64,000 nucleotides of DNA from Burhinus oedicnemus (Eukaryota; Chordata; Aves; Charadriiformes; Burhinidae), in contig VFFE01006092.1 of the NCBI GenBank assembly GCA_008921705.1, positions 1 to 64,000 on the forward strand, read 5' to 3'. Both the position numbers and the translations under genes were made by a program. The notes under the pieces are model-generated. The model was not told the origin of the DNA and did no database searches. It worked only from the letters and a program-made list of their open reading frames with translations. Positions 63,143-64,000 of the stretch are shown here, in pieces (the stretch's first letter is position 1; every line of letters starts with the position of its first letter).

Positions 63143-64000
63143 TCTCTGAACTGGCTTTTAGTTGTTGGACAAAAGGGGGCCAGTTGATGAACCACTTCCC
63201 TTATTGTCCTTTCTAATTTTTATTTCATAACAGCAACCAGGCACTGCAGGCAAAGCACTTCAGGAGGCAAAGCATTGCTCGGGTGGCTGAGCAGACCTGA
63301 CCTTCAGCTTCCTGCCTCATCACAGTGCTCCAGGTGGGCCATGACTGCCCAGAAACGTGCTGCCTGCAGTGCTTTCTTCCTTCATCATAGGGTAAGGAGC
63401 ACTGAGCCAGCCCAGGCATCTGGCAGGCTCTATGTGGCTAAGTGCTTTTGAACAGCACTGGAGGAGCCAGCACACGCCGGTGGGTCCATCCACGCACACG
63501 GCTATGAGATGCTCTCACAAACACATTTCTAGTGCACATAACTCTCCTTCTAATCAAGCAGTCAGTCCTGTTTCGGTAGAGATTTACAGAGGATTTTTTT
63601 CCTCAGAAGCAATAATAGATGGACAGCAGGAAAGAAGAAATTAATGAACATAATTATTCCCAAAGTTGCAAATAGGAGCGATTCCTCACCCTGAGACAAC
63701 TCTGGAAAACAAGATTAAAATGCTTAGGGGACATATTCTCGAAAGTGCAGGTAATAGAACAGATAAAATGTATTTACAGTGTCTCACAGGGGACATGTAC
63801 TTTTTATTCTGCTGAGGAATGTAATATTCCACTCCTCATTACAGAGTTAAAAGGGTGCCCTAAAAAAAGCAATTTAACAAAGCATCTTTAATGGCAACTG
63901 CGTCCGGTTCCAGAAACACAGGCTCTCCTCTTCTGCCCTGCACACCGAAGCACAATGAGAAACACAAGAAGCATCTGCAGAACACTCAGCACATAAGCAA

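Larger units (their letters stand above)
47787..64000 (-). other. SIL1: SIL1 intron 1 and possibly upstream sequence (partial)
   Basis: Sequence upstream of the first coding exon, which begins with a splice acceptor and so must be preceded by a non-coding exon. No obvious CpG island or promoter is visible up to 64000, so the 5' exon is probably beyond the window. Contents: a partial provirus (48.3-51.2 kb), a 20-N gap, CR1 copies at 51.2-52.05 and 61.2-61.95 kb, a probable MIR remnant at 59.4 kb and A/T homopolymers. Between these, 52.1-59.4 kb and 62-64 kb are unique with no recognised gene. Confidence 0.6.

Overview
The window is bird nuclear DNA. It contains several CR1 LINE fragments (some with recognisable CR1 reverse-transcriptase peptide), avian-type endogenous retrovirus (ERV) LTRs, and a single split host gene with large GT-AG introns. 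I cannot narrow the species further. There are no bacterial genes, operons or CRISPR arrays. No tRNA or rRNA gene was recognised by eye.

The host gene is SIL1, the ER-lumenal nucleotide exchange factor for the Hsp70 BiP. It lies on the minus strand, so the transcript runs from high to low coordinates. Six consecutive coding exons can be placed: the first coding exon with start codon and signal peptide (47672-47786), then 43964-44099, 18147-18267, 16783-16879, 13021-13212 and 8308-8429. All junctions are GT/AG, and the reading phases 0/1/2/0/0 join without a conflict. Together they give about the first 257 residues: signal peptide, variable N-terminal part, a long helix and the start of the armadillo domain. 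The C-terminal armadillo exons are not found and should lie to the left of position 1. The 5' non-coding exon and promoter are not found and should lie to the right of 64000.

Everything else is intronic. The largest intron (18268-43963, 25.7 kb) holds a complete solo LTR (23230-23877) with a perfect 5-bp target-site duplication. Intron 1 (47787 onward) holds the 5' part of a degraded provirus on the plus strand: LTR, tRNA-Lys-type primer binding site, a gag with a 30-bp tandem repeat and breaks, and the start of a retroviral protease. It is cut by a 20-N assembly gap at 51218-51237. Immediately after the gap is CR1 sequence that is almost identical to a CR1 at 61.4 kb, with a sharp loss of identity at 51717. 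This suggests an assembly problem or a gene-conversion tract.

Other repeats are CR1 fragments at 13.6, 15.5-16.3, 34.6, 46.0, 51.2-52.0 and 61.2-61.9 kb, and probable ancient MIR-like SINE remnants at 43.1, 47.3 and 59.4 kb. Several AT-rich, homeodomain-motif-rich stretches (4.5-5.4, 8.85, 14.36 and 30.33 kb) could be conserved regulatory elements, but this cannot be decided without alignment. I found no convincing undescribed system. The most useful leads are the near-identical CR1 pair at the gap, the bird-specific basic cluster in SIL1 exon 4, and the provirus architecture.
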